Below, in pieces: positions 1-9,022 of a stretch of 64,000 nucleotides of DNA (its first letter is position 1; each line of letters begins with the position of its first letter). This DNA is from Peptoniphilus mikwangii (GTDB lineage Bacteria; Bacillota; Clostridia; Tissierellales; Peptoniphilaceae): the NCBI RefSeq assembly GCF_000468535.1, contig NZ_AUQY01000002.1, positions 722,888 to 786,887 on the forward strand. The letters are read 5' to 3'. The position numbers were made by a program, and so were the translations under genes. Below the pieces are notes generated by a model. It had not been told where the DNA came from. It searched no databases and saw only the letters and a list, made by a program, of their open reading frames with translations.

Positions 1-224
1 TCATTAGTAATTTTTTTATCTGAGTCAGTCGGAATTACAATCATATTTGCTCCGTAGGATCGAAACTCTTTTCCCATTTGCCTTGGAATATCATAATATA
101 TTGTAACAAGTCCTGATAAAATTGTAGCTCCCATCGCGATAGCAAGAAGTGCCGTAAACATTCTCGAACGTCTTCTGGCAAGTGAACCAAGCACCATTCT
201 CCAATACATAGTCCTTTTTTTCAT
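1..224 (-). CDS. FtsX-like ABC permease, partial (C-terminus outside window)
   Basis: Only about 74 N-terminal residues are in the window. They begin with a basic stretch and one hydrophobic segment (about residues 20-40), then SYGANMIVIP, which matches AYGANINVLP of the neighbouring permease and marks the start of a MacB-type extracytoplasmic domain. The ATG at 224 has a GGAGGGAG ribosome binding site and lies 12 bases after the stop of the upstream permease, so the two are co-transcribed. Two FtsX-like permeases beside FTR1 and P19 genes is the arrangement of P19/FTR1 iron systems. The pairing and role are inferred; the rest of the protein is not visible. Confidence 0.8.
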   Translation of the reverse strand, partial: MKKRTMYWRMVLGSLARRRSRMFTALLAIAMGATILSGLVTIYYDIPRQMGKEFRSYGANMIVIPTDSDKKITN

Positions 225-236
225 AGCTTCTCCCTC

Positions 237-1520
237 CTATCTTCCATGCAATACTTCTGTGGGATTTAATTTTAAAAGATACTTAATAGATGGAATACTA
301 CCTAAAATCGTAATTAATAAAATTAATATTACTACTATAGGAATAACCATAGGCGCAGGTGCAATGGCAGAGCCGAAAACCTTATATCCTATTATCTGAG
401 TAAGTCCCAATCCAACAAAATATCCCGCAATTCCTCCCGCAATTCCTGTGAGTATTATTTCCGTCAGTATAGTTCCTATAATTTTCCCATTACTTGCACC
501 AACTGCTTTTTGAAGTCCTATTTCAGCACTTCTCTCCATAACTCCCGCTGTAACAAGGTTTGAAATACCAAGTGCAGATCCTATAAGACTAAGTACTGTT
601 ATAAGAACCATTAAAAGTGTAGTCTTATTTAAAATATCTCCTTCAGATTCAGCGACCTGTCTAATAGGTTTTGCTACCGAATCTGTCATTACCTCTTGAA
701 TTTGGTAGCATATCGCACTTACATAAGCAGTACAATACCAAACCTCCCACTCTTTAATAGTAAGGCTTAGAGGATTTTTTGCCGCTTTTCTCGCTAAGTC
801 ATTATCCGGTGTAGTAAGAGCGCTTACCTCAATTCTATTTACAACATTTTTCTTATTTGCAAAATCCTGAGCAACTTTTAGCGGCACAAATATATATTGA
901 TCTTCATCACTACCTGAATTAAAAATTCCCTTGACTTTCAATTTTCTGGTCATATTATCAGTTTTTATTTCAAGTTCATCTCCAAGATTAAATGCATTTC
1001 TTGTAGCAAATACTGTTCCGAGCATAACGCTGTCCTCGTCAGAATCACTTAACCACTCACCTTGAACTTCCCACCAATTTTTTAATCTTATCATTCCGGT
1101 ATCAATCTGTTCTCCTGTAGGAAGATCCATATGATTGTCAAACCATGTACCAACCATTTTTGTATCAATAACTTCATTATTTACATCAACCCATACATTG
1201 AAATATGGTGTATAATCTACGATGTTATATGCCCAAAATATAGTTTTTATATTTCCAAGTTCATCTTCTTTTAAATATTTTTGAACTGTACTCTTCTTTT
1301 CTTCCATACCATATATATCGTCTAATAGGGATGCTTCCTTCGGAAGTACATTTATGTTTGCTCCATAGGCCTTTAATTCTCTGTTTACTTTATCACCAAC
1401 ACCAAGCATTGTGTTTAGCATAGAAGTAGAAAGACTTGCTCCAAGTGCAATAGTAAATGCAATCATGAGCATTTTTCCCTTTTGACGAAAGAGTGCACCT
1501 CTTATCATTCTCCAAAACAT
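237..1520 (-). CDS. FtsX/MacB-like ABC transporter permease of the FTR1-P19 iron cluster
   Basis: This 427-residue permease has an N-terminal membrane segment (about 15-36), a large extracytoplasmic domain starting with AYGANINVLP (51-60), and three C-terminal membrane segments (about 303-327, 349-373, 391-411). The cytoplasmic loop has the FtsX-family EIGLQKAVGAS motif. The ATG follows a GGGAGG site. It sits between the DUF2318 gene and a second FtsX-like gene in one minus-strand operon. With the ATPase at 4881-5549 it probably forms an ABC complex that acts mechanically on exported partners such as the P19-like lipoprotein. The family is clear; the exact job in iron uptake is not established here. 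Confidence 0.88.
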   Translation of the reverse strand: MFWRMIRGALFRQKGKMLMIAFTIALGASLSTSMLNTMLGVGDKVNRELKAYGANINVLPKEASLLDDIYGMEEKKSTVQKYLKEDELGNIKTIFWAYNIVDYTPYFNVWVDVNNEVIDTKMVGTWFDNHMDLPTGEQIDTGMIRLKNWWEVQGEWLSDSDEDSVMLGTVFATRNAFNLGDELEIKTDNMTRKLKVKGIFNSGSDEDQYIFVPLKVAQDFANKKNVVNRIEVSALTTPDNDLARKAAKNPLSLTIKEWEVWYCTAYVSAICYQIQEVMTDSVAKPIRQVAESEGDILNKTTLLMVLITVLSLIGSALGISNLVTAGVMERSAEIGLQKAVGASNGKIIGTILTEIILTGIAGGIAGYFVGLGLTQIIGYKVFGSAIAPAPMVIPIVVILILLITILGSIPSIKYLLKLNPTEVLHGR

Positions 1521-1535
1521 AGCTTTGCCTCCCCA

Positions 1536-2768
1536 CTATTTAAATACATACGACATAGCATCTAAATCTTTAGTCTGTATCTTTATCTTTTTGTCATGAA
1601 CAACATAAGGAAACGGTATTGGATTACAGCCACCCTTAAATCCGATAGTTCCCCTATTCATAACTACATCACAAAGCTTGCAGACAACATCATTATTTCT
1701 CTCAAAATATCCCGACGGTCCGCAAATTTCACATGCATCTAAAACTACCCCATAGGAATTTTGTGCTTTTTTTATTAAGAAAAACCTGACATCTACACCG
1801 TCAACAGAGTGATATATATATCTGTGCAAATGATTATCCTCTAAAATTTCAAGCGGAACAACTATAAGCCCTTCCTCCATTTGATATTCTTCAGGCTTTG
1901 AAAGAGCTACTTCTCTTCCGGCATAATTTTTTATAACTGTAAGTGATAAAATATTTATTACAATTAATATTAGGAAAAATTGTGCCCAGTGTCTACAATT
2001 TCTCATTCTAAACTTTATTTTTCTAAGTTCCGCATTATTTCTATACGATTCTTTAATCTTTATGTTGCCTTTCCATAATGTCAATGGAACTAAAACAAGA
2101 AACATCATCATAGCAAATGTTATATAACTCTCATGGTTTATAATTGCAGCAATCATTTTAAATATCCAAGCTCTTCTCGGTATCAATCCCAATGAATACA
2201 ATCGTTGAACAATTATTATGACTTGATTTATTCCTCTTATAATCAAAGTTACCAATACAATTCTTTCAAGTTGTTTGCTTTCCAATCTGATTCCTGTACT
2301 ATATAATGCAACTGCCGATAAAATCATCATTGTGATTCCGAATACATATCCTATAACACGAAATAACACCATTGTACTTACTGCACTTTCACCATAATAT
2401 ACAAAATTATTCATTTGAACAAATACAGGCGGTAAATAATAGAAAAATGAGCTTATTATATAGAGCATCAATAAAATAGTATATATTTTTTCATAGAGCT
2501 TGCCTATTTTTTTTCTGAACGACTTTTCAAAAATTATAAATATTAAAATAAAAATAAGTGAAATAACAACCGGAACCATACTCCAAAAGCTAAGAGATGT
2601 TCGATTTAATAAATTTGGAATAGAACGCAGTACTGCTGATATTATAGCTGCAATAAATCCAAGCACTACACTTATTCCCACTACCCATTTTTTAGTTTCT
2701 CTTCTGTCAGTTCTATAATATGCAAGTAATATTGATAATGTTAATGAAAAAGCTATACCGGCTTCCAT
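1536..2768 (-). CDS. DUF2318-type membrane protein with C-terminal Cys motifs
   Basis: The 410-residue protein has about eight hydrophobic segments in its first 270 residues and a soluble C-terminal domain with two CxxC pairs (C346/C349, C363/C366) and a GGCNP cysteine (C381). This is the layout of DUF2318 proteins, predicted to bind an Fe-S cluster or metal. Members of this family occur beside FTR1 and P19 genes, as here, and may provide redox chemistry for iron uptake; that role is inference. The first ATG has only a weak site, while a good GGGGTGATCC site lies further upstream, so an in-frame non-ATG start a few codons earlier is possible. Confidence 0.78.
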   Translation of the reverse strand: MEAGIAFSLTLSILLAYYRTDRRETKKWVVGISVVLGFIAAIISAVLRSIPNLLNRTSLSFWSMVPVVISLIFILIFIIFEKSFRKKIGKLYEKIYTILLMLYIISSFFYYLPPVFVQMNNFVYYGESAVSTMVLFRVIGYVFGITMMILSAVALYSTGIRLESKQLERIVLVTLIIRGINQVIIIVQRLYSLGLIPRRAWIFKMIAAIINHESYITFAMMMFLVLVPLTLWKGNIKIKESYRNNAELRKIKFRMRNCRHWAQFFLILIVINILSLTVIKNYAGREVALSKPEEYQMEEGLIVVPLEILEDNHLHRYIYHSVDGVDVRFFLIKKAQNSYGVVLDACEICGPSGYFERNNDVVCKLCDVVMNRGTIGFKGGCNPIPFPYVVHDKKIKIQTKDLDAMSYVFK

Positions 2769-2814
2769 AACTTTAATAAATATCTTTAAAATAGGATCAC
2801 CCCCTACAATGTCA

Positions 2815-2843
2815 TAAAGGATCGAAAAAACTTCCGATCCTCT
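2815..2843 (-). other. Intra-operon hairpin between P19-like and DUF2318 genes
   Basis: AGGATCG (2818-2824) and CGATCCT (2835-2841) form a 7-bp stem with a 10-base loop. On the minus strand it is followed by only a short T-run, so it is more likely a partial terminator or mRNA-stability element than a full operon end. The flanking genes are functionally linked. Confidence 0.45.
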
Positions 2844-2886
2844 ATTTCAAATTCGTATTTAACCTTTTAAAACCAAGGCAAAAGTT

Positions 2887-3543
2887 TTACCATTGTGGTC
2901 CTGCCCACTCAAAGTCAGGCCATTCTACAACTATCGGTTCTGTCCAGAATCTTCCTGTAACACCTGTTTCCTTATCTACGTGTAATAAGTAATCATTTCC
3001 CGGAGCAGAGATTACAAATTTAACATTATATTTTCCTAAACCTTCTTCAAATTTAATGTTTGCTCCATAGTGAGGACCATCTGATGCGTTCATAGGCATA
3101 AATGCAACCTCTTGAACCTTATCAGATCCTTCTTTTTGAATCAATGCTTTAACTTTTAGCCAAGGAACGAAATCTCCTGCTCCATATCCAAGAGTTGCTC
3201 CTTCTGCAGAAGCACTTATATCTGCTTCAATATGGCAGTCAGATTCTTCTTTTGATAAACTGTTTCCTGCCGGTTCCATATCTACAGGTTGAAAATAAAC
3301 ACCTGCTACAACAAGTGGACCATGTTCTTGTTCATCACCAATTGGAAATTCATCAAATCCTGCATCTTCTCCAGGTGCTGCCGACTCTTCAGCCTTGTTT
3401 GTATTTTTTTCTACATTTTCTTCCATCTTGTTTTTTGGTTCATTTGTAGTCGAACTATTGTCCTTCTTACCACAAGCTGTCGCTCCGAATACAAGTATTA
3501 AAGCTACAGCTAAAGCCATTATTGAGTTCTTTCTTTTTAACAT
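2887..3543 (-). CDS. P19/Tp34-family iron-transport lipoprotein
   Basis: The protein has a lipoprotein signal with lipobox GATAC and a Glu/Asn-rich linker, then the conserved P19 (Tp34, periplasmic Fe transport) domain. Likely metal ligands of the family are present: a DMEPAG segment, a CHIEADI segment, MPM, and GPHYGAN. The ATG at 3543 is chosen because an AGGAGG site lies 7 bases upstream; a longer reading from 3585 would overlap FTR1. That gives 218 residues. P19 proteins bind copper and iron outside the membrane and hand iron to the FTR1-type permease encoded just upstream. Family is confident; metal specificity is inferred. Confidence 0.85.
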   Translation of the reverse strand: MLKRKNSIMALAVALILVFGATACGKKDNSSTTNEPKNKMEENVEKNTNKAEESAAPGEDAGFDEFPIGDEQEHGPLVVAGVYFQPVDMEPAGNSLSKEESDCHIEADISASAEGATLGYGAGDFVPWLKVKALIQKEGSDKVQEVAFMPMNASDGPHYGANIKFEEGLGKYNVKFVISAPGNDYLLHVDKETGVTGRFWTEPIVVEWPDFEWAGPQW

Positions 3544-3556
3544 AAATAATCCTCCT

Positions 3557-4855
3557 TTAAGATTGTTTATTCTGAGCAGCTTCAAGCTCAGCCCTCTTCT
3601 TCCTGTTATTTTTATTTTGATATATAACAGAAATTATAGTTACTACTAATAAAATTATTTGTGGAACCAAAGTTTCTACACGATCATAAACGCCAAGAAG
3701 TTCAATTGTAAATCCGTTCATTGCAGTTATTATAGTTCTTCCTATAACTCCAGCCTCTTGAAGTTCAAAAACTCCCTTCCCAATAAACGAAATACACAGT
3801 ATGAACATAAGCCAACTTGTAGCTGTGAAGAAAGGTTTTAACGGAAGCCTTACGCTAAGCTTTGCAATCGCATAATATACTACAGCTAAAACTGCTATTG
3901 CCACTGCAAGTCCGCCCCACATATATGACGGGTTATTGGAAATATTGGAACGCATACCTTGGAAGAATAAAATTAACTCCGCCCCTTCTCTTGCTACTGC
4001 TAAAAATGCAGTGAAAGCTAAAGTAATCATATTTCCCTTAGTAATCGACTGTTCTACCTTAGTTTTTATATATTGATTCCAAACTTCAACTTCTGATTTT
4101 GAAAGCATCCAATTACTAACATAGAACAACACGATAACTGCTACAAACATAGCAATACCTTCAAATACTTCTTGTCCGACACCCGAAGTACTTTCCCCAA
4201 GTTTATCTGCGATTACATTAAACATAACAGCTAAAATTACACTAAATATAATTCCTAAAACTGCTCCCATGTAAACACTTTTCAAATAATTTTTATTATT
4301 AGTCTTTACTAAATATGCAGCTATTGCCGCAACAACTAAGATAGCCTCAAGTCCTTCTCTGAGAGTAAGACCTAAAACCGAAATAAATGTATTGAACCCT
4401 GCAATGGTTTCAGAGCCGGTATCACTTTCGGAACCGGTAGTTCCGTCAAGTTCATGAGCATCCTCATGAAGCATTGTAATTAAAGTATCAATTTCTTCTT
4501 TTACTTCGTCTAATGAAGAACCTCCTTTAATAGACTTTTTTGCCAAATAAAATTGATGCTCCACATCAGAACCTCTTTTACCGGAAATCCTCGACATTAC
4601 AGTTTTTTCAAAACCTATTTTTTCATAAAATTTAAAATATGCAATATTAATAGAATCTATCGCATCCTTTGCTGCCGTATCTCCGCCTTTTTCATAAATA
4701 TCAACTGCATTATTAAGATGTTCACTCATTGCATCTGCAACCTGAACCCAGTTTTCATACTTTGTCTCTGCATTTACATCCGTAATACTTCCAAACATAA
4801 AAACCATAATCAATAAAAAGCAGACTACATTAATTTTCAAAAGATTTTTTTTCAT
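3557..4855 (-). CDS. FTR1-family iron permease
   Basis: This is a 432-residue membrane permease of the iron/lead FTR1 family. It has a signal peptide ending near VNA, an extracytoplasmic helical domain (to about residue 150) and seven hydrophobic segments. The hallmark RExxE motifs are REGLE (about 166-170) and REGAE (about 289-293). The ATG at 4855 follows AGAGGAAT; the longer reading from 4906 runs into the ATPase gene. It lies directly between the ATPase and P19 genes. The family moves iron across the membrane, in bacteria usually with a periplasmic or lipoprotein partner, here the P19-like protein. Confidence 0.92.
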   Translation of the reverse strand: MKKNLLKINVVCFLLIMVFMFGSITDVNAETKYENWVQVADAMSEHLNNAVDIYEKGGDTAAKDAIDSINIAYFKFYEKIGFEKTVMSRISGKRGSDVEHQFYLAKKSIKGGSSLDEVKEEIDTLITMLHEDAHELDGTTGSESDTGSETIAGFNTFISVLGLTLREGLEAILVVAAIAAYLVKTNNKNYLKSVYMGAVLGIIFSVILAVMFNVIADKLGESTSGVGQEVFEGIAMFVAVIVLFYVSNWMLSKSEVEVWNQYIKTKVEQSITKGNMITLAFTAFLAVAREGAELILFFQGMRSNISNNPSYMWGGLAVAIAVLAVVYYAIAKLSVRLPLKPFFTATSWLMFILCISFIGKGVFELQEAGVIGRTIITAMNGFTIELLGVYDRVETLVPQIILLVVTIISVIYQNKNNRKKRAELEAAQNKQS

Positions 4856-4880
4856 TTTAATTCCTCTTTTCACACACCGG

Positions 4881-5549
4881 CTATCTTTCAGACAATTTAC
4901 CGTCATTCATCACAAGAACTCTATTTCCATACTTAAGTATATCTATTTCATGAGTAACAATTATAAGAGATATTGATTCCTTATTTATCTCGGAAAACAA
5001 ATTCATTATCTCCTTTGTAGTGTCAAAATCCAAATCAGATGTAGGTTCATCTGCTATTATCACTTTAGGACTATTCATAAGAGCTCTTGCAAGTAACACT
5101 CTCTTTATTTCTCCGCCGGATAATTTATTTGGAAATTCATCCTTTAAACTTAAAATTCCCATCCAGTCTAAAAGCATTGATGCTCTTTCAATACCGTCCC
5201 CATCTCTTTTAAACAGATAATGTGGCATTCTGACATTATCAAGCACAGTAAGATTCGGAAGCGTACCCAATGATTGAGGAACATATCCTATAAACGAATT
5301 TCTATACAAACTTCTTTGTTCATCATCCATCGACTCTAAATTTTTTCCTTCAACTAAGACTTTTCCTGAAGTTGGATTTAAAATTCCCGACAATAAATTT
5401 AAAAATGTCGTCTTTCCGCTTCCCGAACGACCTATTATATGAACCATTTCATTCTTATTCAAAGTAAAATTAATTCCATCTACCACACGAAACTTTCTTC
5501 CTCCACGAGAAAACTCTTTAGAAAGACTTTTAGTTTCTAATAAAAACAT
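4881..5549 (-). CDS. ABC transporter ATP-binding protein of the iron cluster
   Basis: The 222-residue ATPase has Walker A GRSGSGKTT (40-48), signature LSGGE (143-147) and Walker B IIADEP (about 164-169), and belongs to the LolD/MacB group that pairs with FtsX-like permeases. Those permeases are the two genes at the far end of the operon. The start follows a GGGAG site. Its place upstream of FTR1, rather than beside the permeases, differs from the order I recall for Campylobacter p19 clusters. Role: energising the FtsX-like pair; effect on iron import is inferred. Confidence 0.88.
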   Translation of the reverse strand: MFLLETKSLSKEFSRGGRKFRVVDGINFTLNKNEMVHIIGRSGSGKTTFLNLLSGILNPTSGKVLVEGKNLESMDDEQRSLYRNSFIGYVPQSLGTLPNLTVLDNVRMPHYLFKRDGDGIERASMLLDWMGILSLKDEFPNKLSGGEIKRVLLARALMNSPKVIIADEPTSDLDFDTTKEIMNLFSEINKESISLIIVTHEIDILKYGNRVLVMNDGKLSER

Positions 5550-5639
5550 ATACTTCTCCCTAACTGTATCAAAACAAAACTCACACTGGCTAAAAGATTT
5601 AAAAAGATACCTTACATCCTATTCAATCTTAAATCACCA

Positions 5640-6041
5640 CTATGAGTTAGCCTTATCTTTCTTAAATAAATAAATAATATTAAGTAATATATAAATACCG
5701 CTTAATAGACAAACCATAGGTTTCGTGTGTGTATTACAATGCATAGTGGGCATCTGACAACAACCTATAATTTTTAAGGGCATTAACAAAGCAAGAACAC
5801 CTAAGATAATATTTGAATGTATCATTCCCAATGAAATGCGCTCATCTTTTACAAATAAAAAAATTACGGCGCATATAACAATAGCTATACCTAATGCTAT
5901 TACAGCATTGCCCATCCAATGGCATTTCATAAAATGACCATCTTCTTTAGGTGGACAAACAGTAGCTAAAAATGTAGGTGTAAGCGCCAACAACACTCCC
6001 AGAACAATGAATAAAAATCCGAATACTTGTTTTTTCTTCAT
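5640..6041 (-). CDS. DUF4418-family membrane protein
   Basis: The 133-residue protein has four hydrophobic segments and conserved Cys-containing loops: TVCPPKEDGHFMKCHWMGNA after the first segment and GCCQMPTMHCNTHTKPM before the last. The paired Cys/His residues suggest metal binding, but no function is known for DUF4418. It is the first gene of the FTR1/P19 operon, with an AAGGAG site 9 bases from the ATG, so it is probably an accessory of that iron system. The family name is recognised by pattern only. Confidence 0.7.
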   Translation of the reverse strand: MKKKQVFGFLFIVLGVLLALTPTFLATVCPPKEDGHFMKCHWMGNAVIALGIAIVICAVIFLFVKDERISLGMIHSNIILGVLALLMPLKIIGCCQMPTMHCNTHTKPMVCLLSGIYILLNIIYLFKKDKANS

Positions 6042-6092
6042 TTTTCTTATCTCCTTTTTTAATTAGCCTGAATAAACATCAAGCTCATCTGA

Positions 6093-6098
6093 ATTATA
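6093..6098 (-). promoter_or_regulatory. Probable -10 element of the FTR1/P19 operon
   Basis: The minus strand reads TATAAT preceded by TTTGG, about 50 bases before the DUF4418 start. No convincing -35 box is spaced 16-18 bases upstream, so this is a candidate only. Confidence 0.45.
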
Positions 6099-6155
6099 CC
6101 AAACTGTAATCTCAATTTATTTCCCTATATTTTGATTATTTACTATAATTTGAAA

Positions 6156-6172
6156 ATTATTATCATAATAAT
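6156..6172. promoter_or_regulatory. 17-bp palindrome upstream of the iron operon (candidate operator)
   Basis: ATTATTATCATAATAAT is a perfect 8-1-8 palindrome centred on 6164. The 7-1-7 inverted-repeat geometry and AT-rich half-sites recall Fur-family operators, but the match to TGATAATNATTATCA is partial. It lies between the feo-side terminator and the FTR1/P19 operon. Confidence 0.4.
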
Positions 6173-6179
6173 CTAAAAA

Positions 6180-6222
6180 AAATAGGTGCCTATCGGATAT
6201 TCCCTAATAGGCACCTATTTTT
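6180..6222. terminator. Bidirectional terminator after the feo operon
   Basis: A 14-bp stem (6180-6193 with 6207-6220) is followed by T-runs on both strands. On the minus strand it directly follows the FeoB-associated gene. Confidence 0.85.
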
Positions 6223-6227
6223 AAGTT

Positions 6228-6362
6228 TTATTTTTTCGGTTTGCAGCTATTATTACATGATTTACAGCCGCAATCACAACCCTTTGAATTTTTAATGTGC
6301 TTTATAGCAAGTACTATAACAATTAAAACAATTATCAGTGCTATTATAGTAGGTTTATTCAT
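6228..6362 (-). CDS. FeoB-associated Cys-rich membrane protein
   Basis: This 44-residue gene follows the feoB stop by a few bases. It encodes one N-terminal membrane helix (IIALIIVLIVIVLAI) and a Cys-rich tail with five cysteines in GCDCGCKSCNNSC-type spacing, ending in a basic PKK. That is the pattern of the small proteins that accompany FeoB in many Bacillota and may help iron handling at the FeoB pore. The ATG at 6362 overlaps the start of a ribosome-site-like GGAGGC. Function is inferred from family and context. Confidence 0.82.
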   Translation of the reverse strand: MNKPTIIALIIVLIVIVLAIKHIKNSKGCDCGCKSCNNSCKPKK

Positions 6363-6370
6363 ATTATACT

Positions 6371-8521
6371 CTATGCCTCCTCAACACTTCTTCTGACTTC
6401 AGTTTTTTTACTTTCATATTTATTAGGTCTAAATAATAGATAAAGATATATCACCAATATTATTGATGCAACTGCTGTCCAAGCCGTAAACGGTTCTCCT
6501 TCAATTACTCTTCCGAATTGATAAATCATAAGAGCTATTGTATATGAGAATAACATTTGATATCCTATTGCAAATCCAAACCACTTATTATCTCCCATTT
6601 CTTCTTTAATTGCTCCCATAGCTGCAAAACAAGGAAGTGTCAATTGATTGAAAAACATAAATGATAATATGGAAACTGTTGTAAAGTTTGCATTGATTAC
6701 CCCAAGAAGTCCCGGATCATCTGCAGCTACCTCTCCAAGCCCCGCAACAACACCATAAGTTCCAACTACTACCTCTTTAGCAACAAGTCCAAGAATTGTT
6801 GCTACAGTTGCCATCCAATTTCCAAATCCAAGCGGAGCAAATATCCACTGTAATTTCTTTCCTATAAATGAAAGAATTGAATCAGTTGATGAATCGGCAA
6901 ATTCTCTAAATTCAAAATTAACAGAAATATTTTTCAAAAACCAAATAACTACTGTACAAAGTAAAATTATAGTTCCCGCTTTAATTATAAAAGCTTTGCA
7001 TCTGTTTAAAGTAGCCTTAGTTATATTCCTTATACTCGGCATGTGATATTCAGGAAGCTCCATTACAAACGGTGCAGGATCTCCATGAAATTTATTTGTC
7101 TTTTTTAATATAAGACCTGAAATAATTACTGCAACAATTCCTCCAAAATACCAAATAGGTCCATACCAAGCATGACCTCCCAATACGGCGGCAAACATTG
7201 CTATAATTTCTGTTTTAGCTCCGCACGGCATAAATGATGCAACTGTAATAGTCATCCTTCTGTCATTATCATTTTCAATAGTTCTTGTTCCCATAATCCC
7301 CGGAACAGAACATCCTGTTCCCATTAAAATAGGTATAAAGCTCTTTCCGCTAAGACCGAACTTTCTAAAAATTCTATCAAGAATAAATGCAATTCTTGCC
7401 ATATATCCAACATCTTCAAGAATTGAAATTAATAAAAACAAAGTTGCAATTATAGGTAAAAATCCAAGTACGCCGCCTACACCGCCTATTATACCTTCTG
7501 TTATAAGTGAATTTAACCATTCTGCAACGCCTATTGACTCAAGAGCTGCACTTGCATTTCCGCCAACTATTTCACCAAATAACACTTCATTTGTCCAATC
7601 AGTTACAGGTCCTCCTACTATTGTTATAGCAAGATAATATATTCCATACATAATAACGGCAAAAATCGGAAGCGCCAAAAATCTGTTAGTTACAATTTTA
7701 TCTATCTTATCAGATACTGTAAGACCTTCTCTGCCTTTTTTTACGGTTTGTGATACAATCTCCGTTACAAAATTATATCTCTCATCTGTAATAATTCCCT
7801 CTCCATCATCATCCAGTTCAGTCTCTGCCCCGGAAATAATTTTCTCAATTTTTTCCTTTTCAGTATCTGTAATTGAAATTTCAGAAGATATTTTCAAGTC
7901 TCTTTCAAACAATTTAATAGCAATCCATCTTTTAGCCGGATTGTTTCTTATAGAATTTACTGAATTTTCAATCTCTGAAATATATCCTTCAACATTTTCA
8001 GAAAATGCCTTTATTTCACTTACATTATTCCTGTTTTCAACTTCATCTGTTGCAACCTTAATTAAATAATCCAAGTTGAAATTTTTAAGTGCAGAAATTT
8101 CAACAACTTTACAGTTTAAAAGCTTTTCAAGTTTTTCAGTATCTATGATGTCATTATTTTTCTTCACAACGTCCATCATATTTAATGCCAATATGATAGG
8201 TATTCCAAGTTCTGATAACTGAGTTGCCAAATACAAATTTCTCTCAATATTTGATGCATCTATTACATCTATAATTACATCCGGATGTTCATTTAATAAA
8301 TAATCTCTTGAAACAACCTCTTCAAGAGTATATGGTGATAAAGAATAAATTCCCGGTAAATCTGTAAATTTTATATCTCGATTTTTTTTATACTCCCCGG
8401 TCTTTTTTTCCACAGTTACTCCCGGCCAGTTACCTACATATTGATGCGAACCGGTTAAGGCATTAAACAATGTAGTTTTACCACTGTTCGGATTTCCTGC
8501 TAATGCTATTGTAATAGTCAT
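6371..8521 (-). CDS. feoB: Ferrous iron transporter FeoB
   Basis: The 716-residue protein has an N-terminal GTPase domain: G1 GNPNSGKT (9-16), VGNWPGVTVE switch region (29-38), G3 DLPG (54-57) and G4 NMMD (114-117). A helical spacer follows, then a membrane domain with the gate motif GTGCSVPGIMGTRT. It imports Fe2+ into the cytoplasm in a nucleotide-dependent manner. It follows two feoA genes by 11 bases and is followed by the small Cys-rich partner. Length is typical for the family. Confidence 0.97.
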   Translation of the reverse strand: MTITIALAGNPNSGKTTLFNALTGSHQYVGNWPGVTVEKKTGEYKKNRDIKFTDLPGIYSLSPYTLEEVVSRDYLLNEHPDVIIDVIDASNIERNLYLATQLSELGIPIILALNMMDVVKKNNDIIDTEKLEKLLNCKVVEISALKNFNLDYLIKVATDEVENRNNVSEIKAFSENVEGYISEIENSVNSIRNNPAKRWIAIKLFERDLKISSEISITDTEKEKIEKIISGAETELDDDGEGIITDERYNFVTEIVSQTVKKGREGLTVSDKIDKIVTNRFLALPIFAVIMYGIYYLAITIVGGPVTDWTNEVLFGEIVGGNASAALESIGVAEWLNSLITEGIIGGVGGVLGFLPIIATLFLLISILEDVGYMARIAFILDRIFRKFGLSGKSFIPILMGTGCSVPGIMGTRTIENDNDRRMTITVASFMPCGAKTEIIAMFAAVLGGHAWYGPIWYFGGIVAVIISGLILKKTNKFHGDPAPFVMELPEYHMPSIRNITKATLNRCKAFIIKAGTIILLCTVVIWFLKNISVNFEFREFADSSTDSILSFIGKKLQWIFAPLGFGNWMATVATILGLVAKEVVVGTYGVVAGLGEVAADDPGLLGVINANFTTVSILSFMFFNQLTLPCFAAMGAIKEEMGDNKWFGFAIGYQMLFSYTIALMIYQFGRVIEGEPFTAWTAVASIILVIYLYLLFRPNKYESKKTEVRRSVEEA

Positions 8522-8532
8522 AATATCCCCCT

Positions 8533-8763
8533 CTACTTAACGACTTTTTCTATTTCAATAAATTCTGCATCAACTCTTCTAATGCTTAATTCATAATTTC
8601 TTAAATTTATCTGAATTGGATCTCCCAACGGAGCTACTTTTCTGATATATATTTCCGTTCCCTTAGTTATTCCCATATCCATAATTCTTCTCTTCAACGG
8701 ACCTGCTCCATTTATTTTGATAATTTTATAATAACTTCCAACTACAGCATCCTTAAGTGTCAT
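8533..8763 (-). CDS. feoA: FeoA-family protein (second copy)
   Basis: The 76-residue protein is a single FeoA/SH3-like domain with the family features RRIMDMGITKGTEIYIRKVAPLGDPIQ. FeoA binds FeoB and affects its transport or nucleotide use. It lies 4 bases after the other feoA and 11 bases before feoB. Having two separate FeoA proteins with little mutual identity suggests division of roles, which cannot be read from sequence. Confidence 0.92.
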   Translation of the reverse strand: MTLKDAVVGSYYKIIKINGAGPLKRRIMDMGITKGTEIYIRKVAPLGDPIQINLRNYELSIRRVDAEFIEIEKVVK

Positions 8764-8767
8764 AATA

Positions 8768-9007
8768 TCACTCCTTTATTTCTTCAACCATAATAGCCAT
8801 TGCAATATCATTTCCAATTGCAACTCTTGAATCTTTAAGCTTAACAATTAAATTTCCGTTTGTTTCACTAACAACAGAAATTTTAGCTCCTTCTACAAAA
8901 CCTAAATTAATCAAATGTCTTTCATAATTCAATCTCTTTATTTTCTTCTCACGAATTTTTACAATTTTAAAATCTATATTTTTAGGAACCATTAGAAGGT
9001 TAAGCAT
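8768..9007 (-). CDS. feoA: FeoA-family protein (first copy)
   Basis: The 79-residue FeoA domain protein has RLNYERHLINLGFVEGAKISVV and a VAIGNDIAMAIMV end typical of FeoA. It is the first gene of the feo operon and has a GGGGGTGG-type ribosome site. It is more divergent from the second copy than a recent duplicate would be. Confidence 0.88.
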   Translation of the reverse strand: MLNLLMVPKNIDFKIVKIREKKIKRLNYERHLINLGFVEGAKISVVSETNGNLIVKLKDSRVAIGNDIAMAIMVEEIKE

Positions 9008-9022
9008 TATACCACCCCCACA

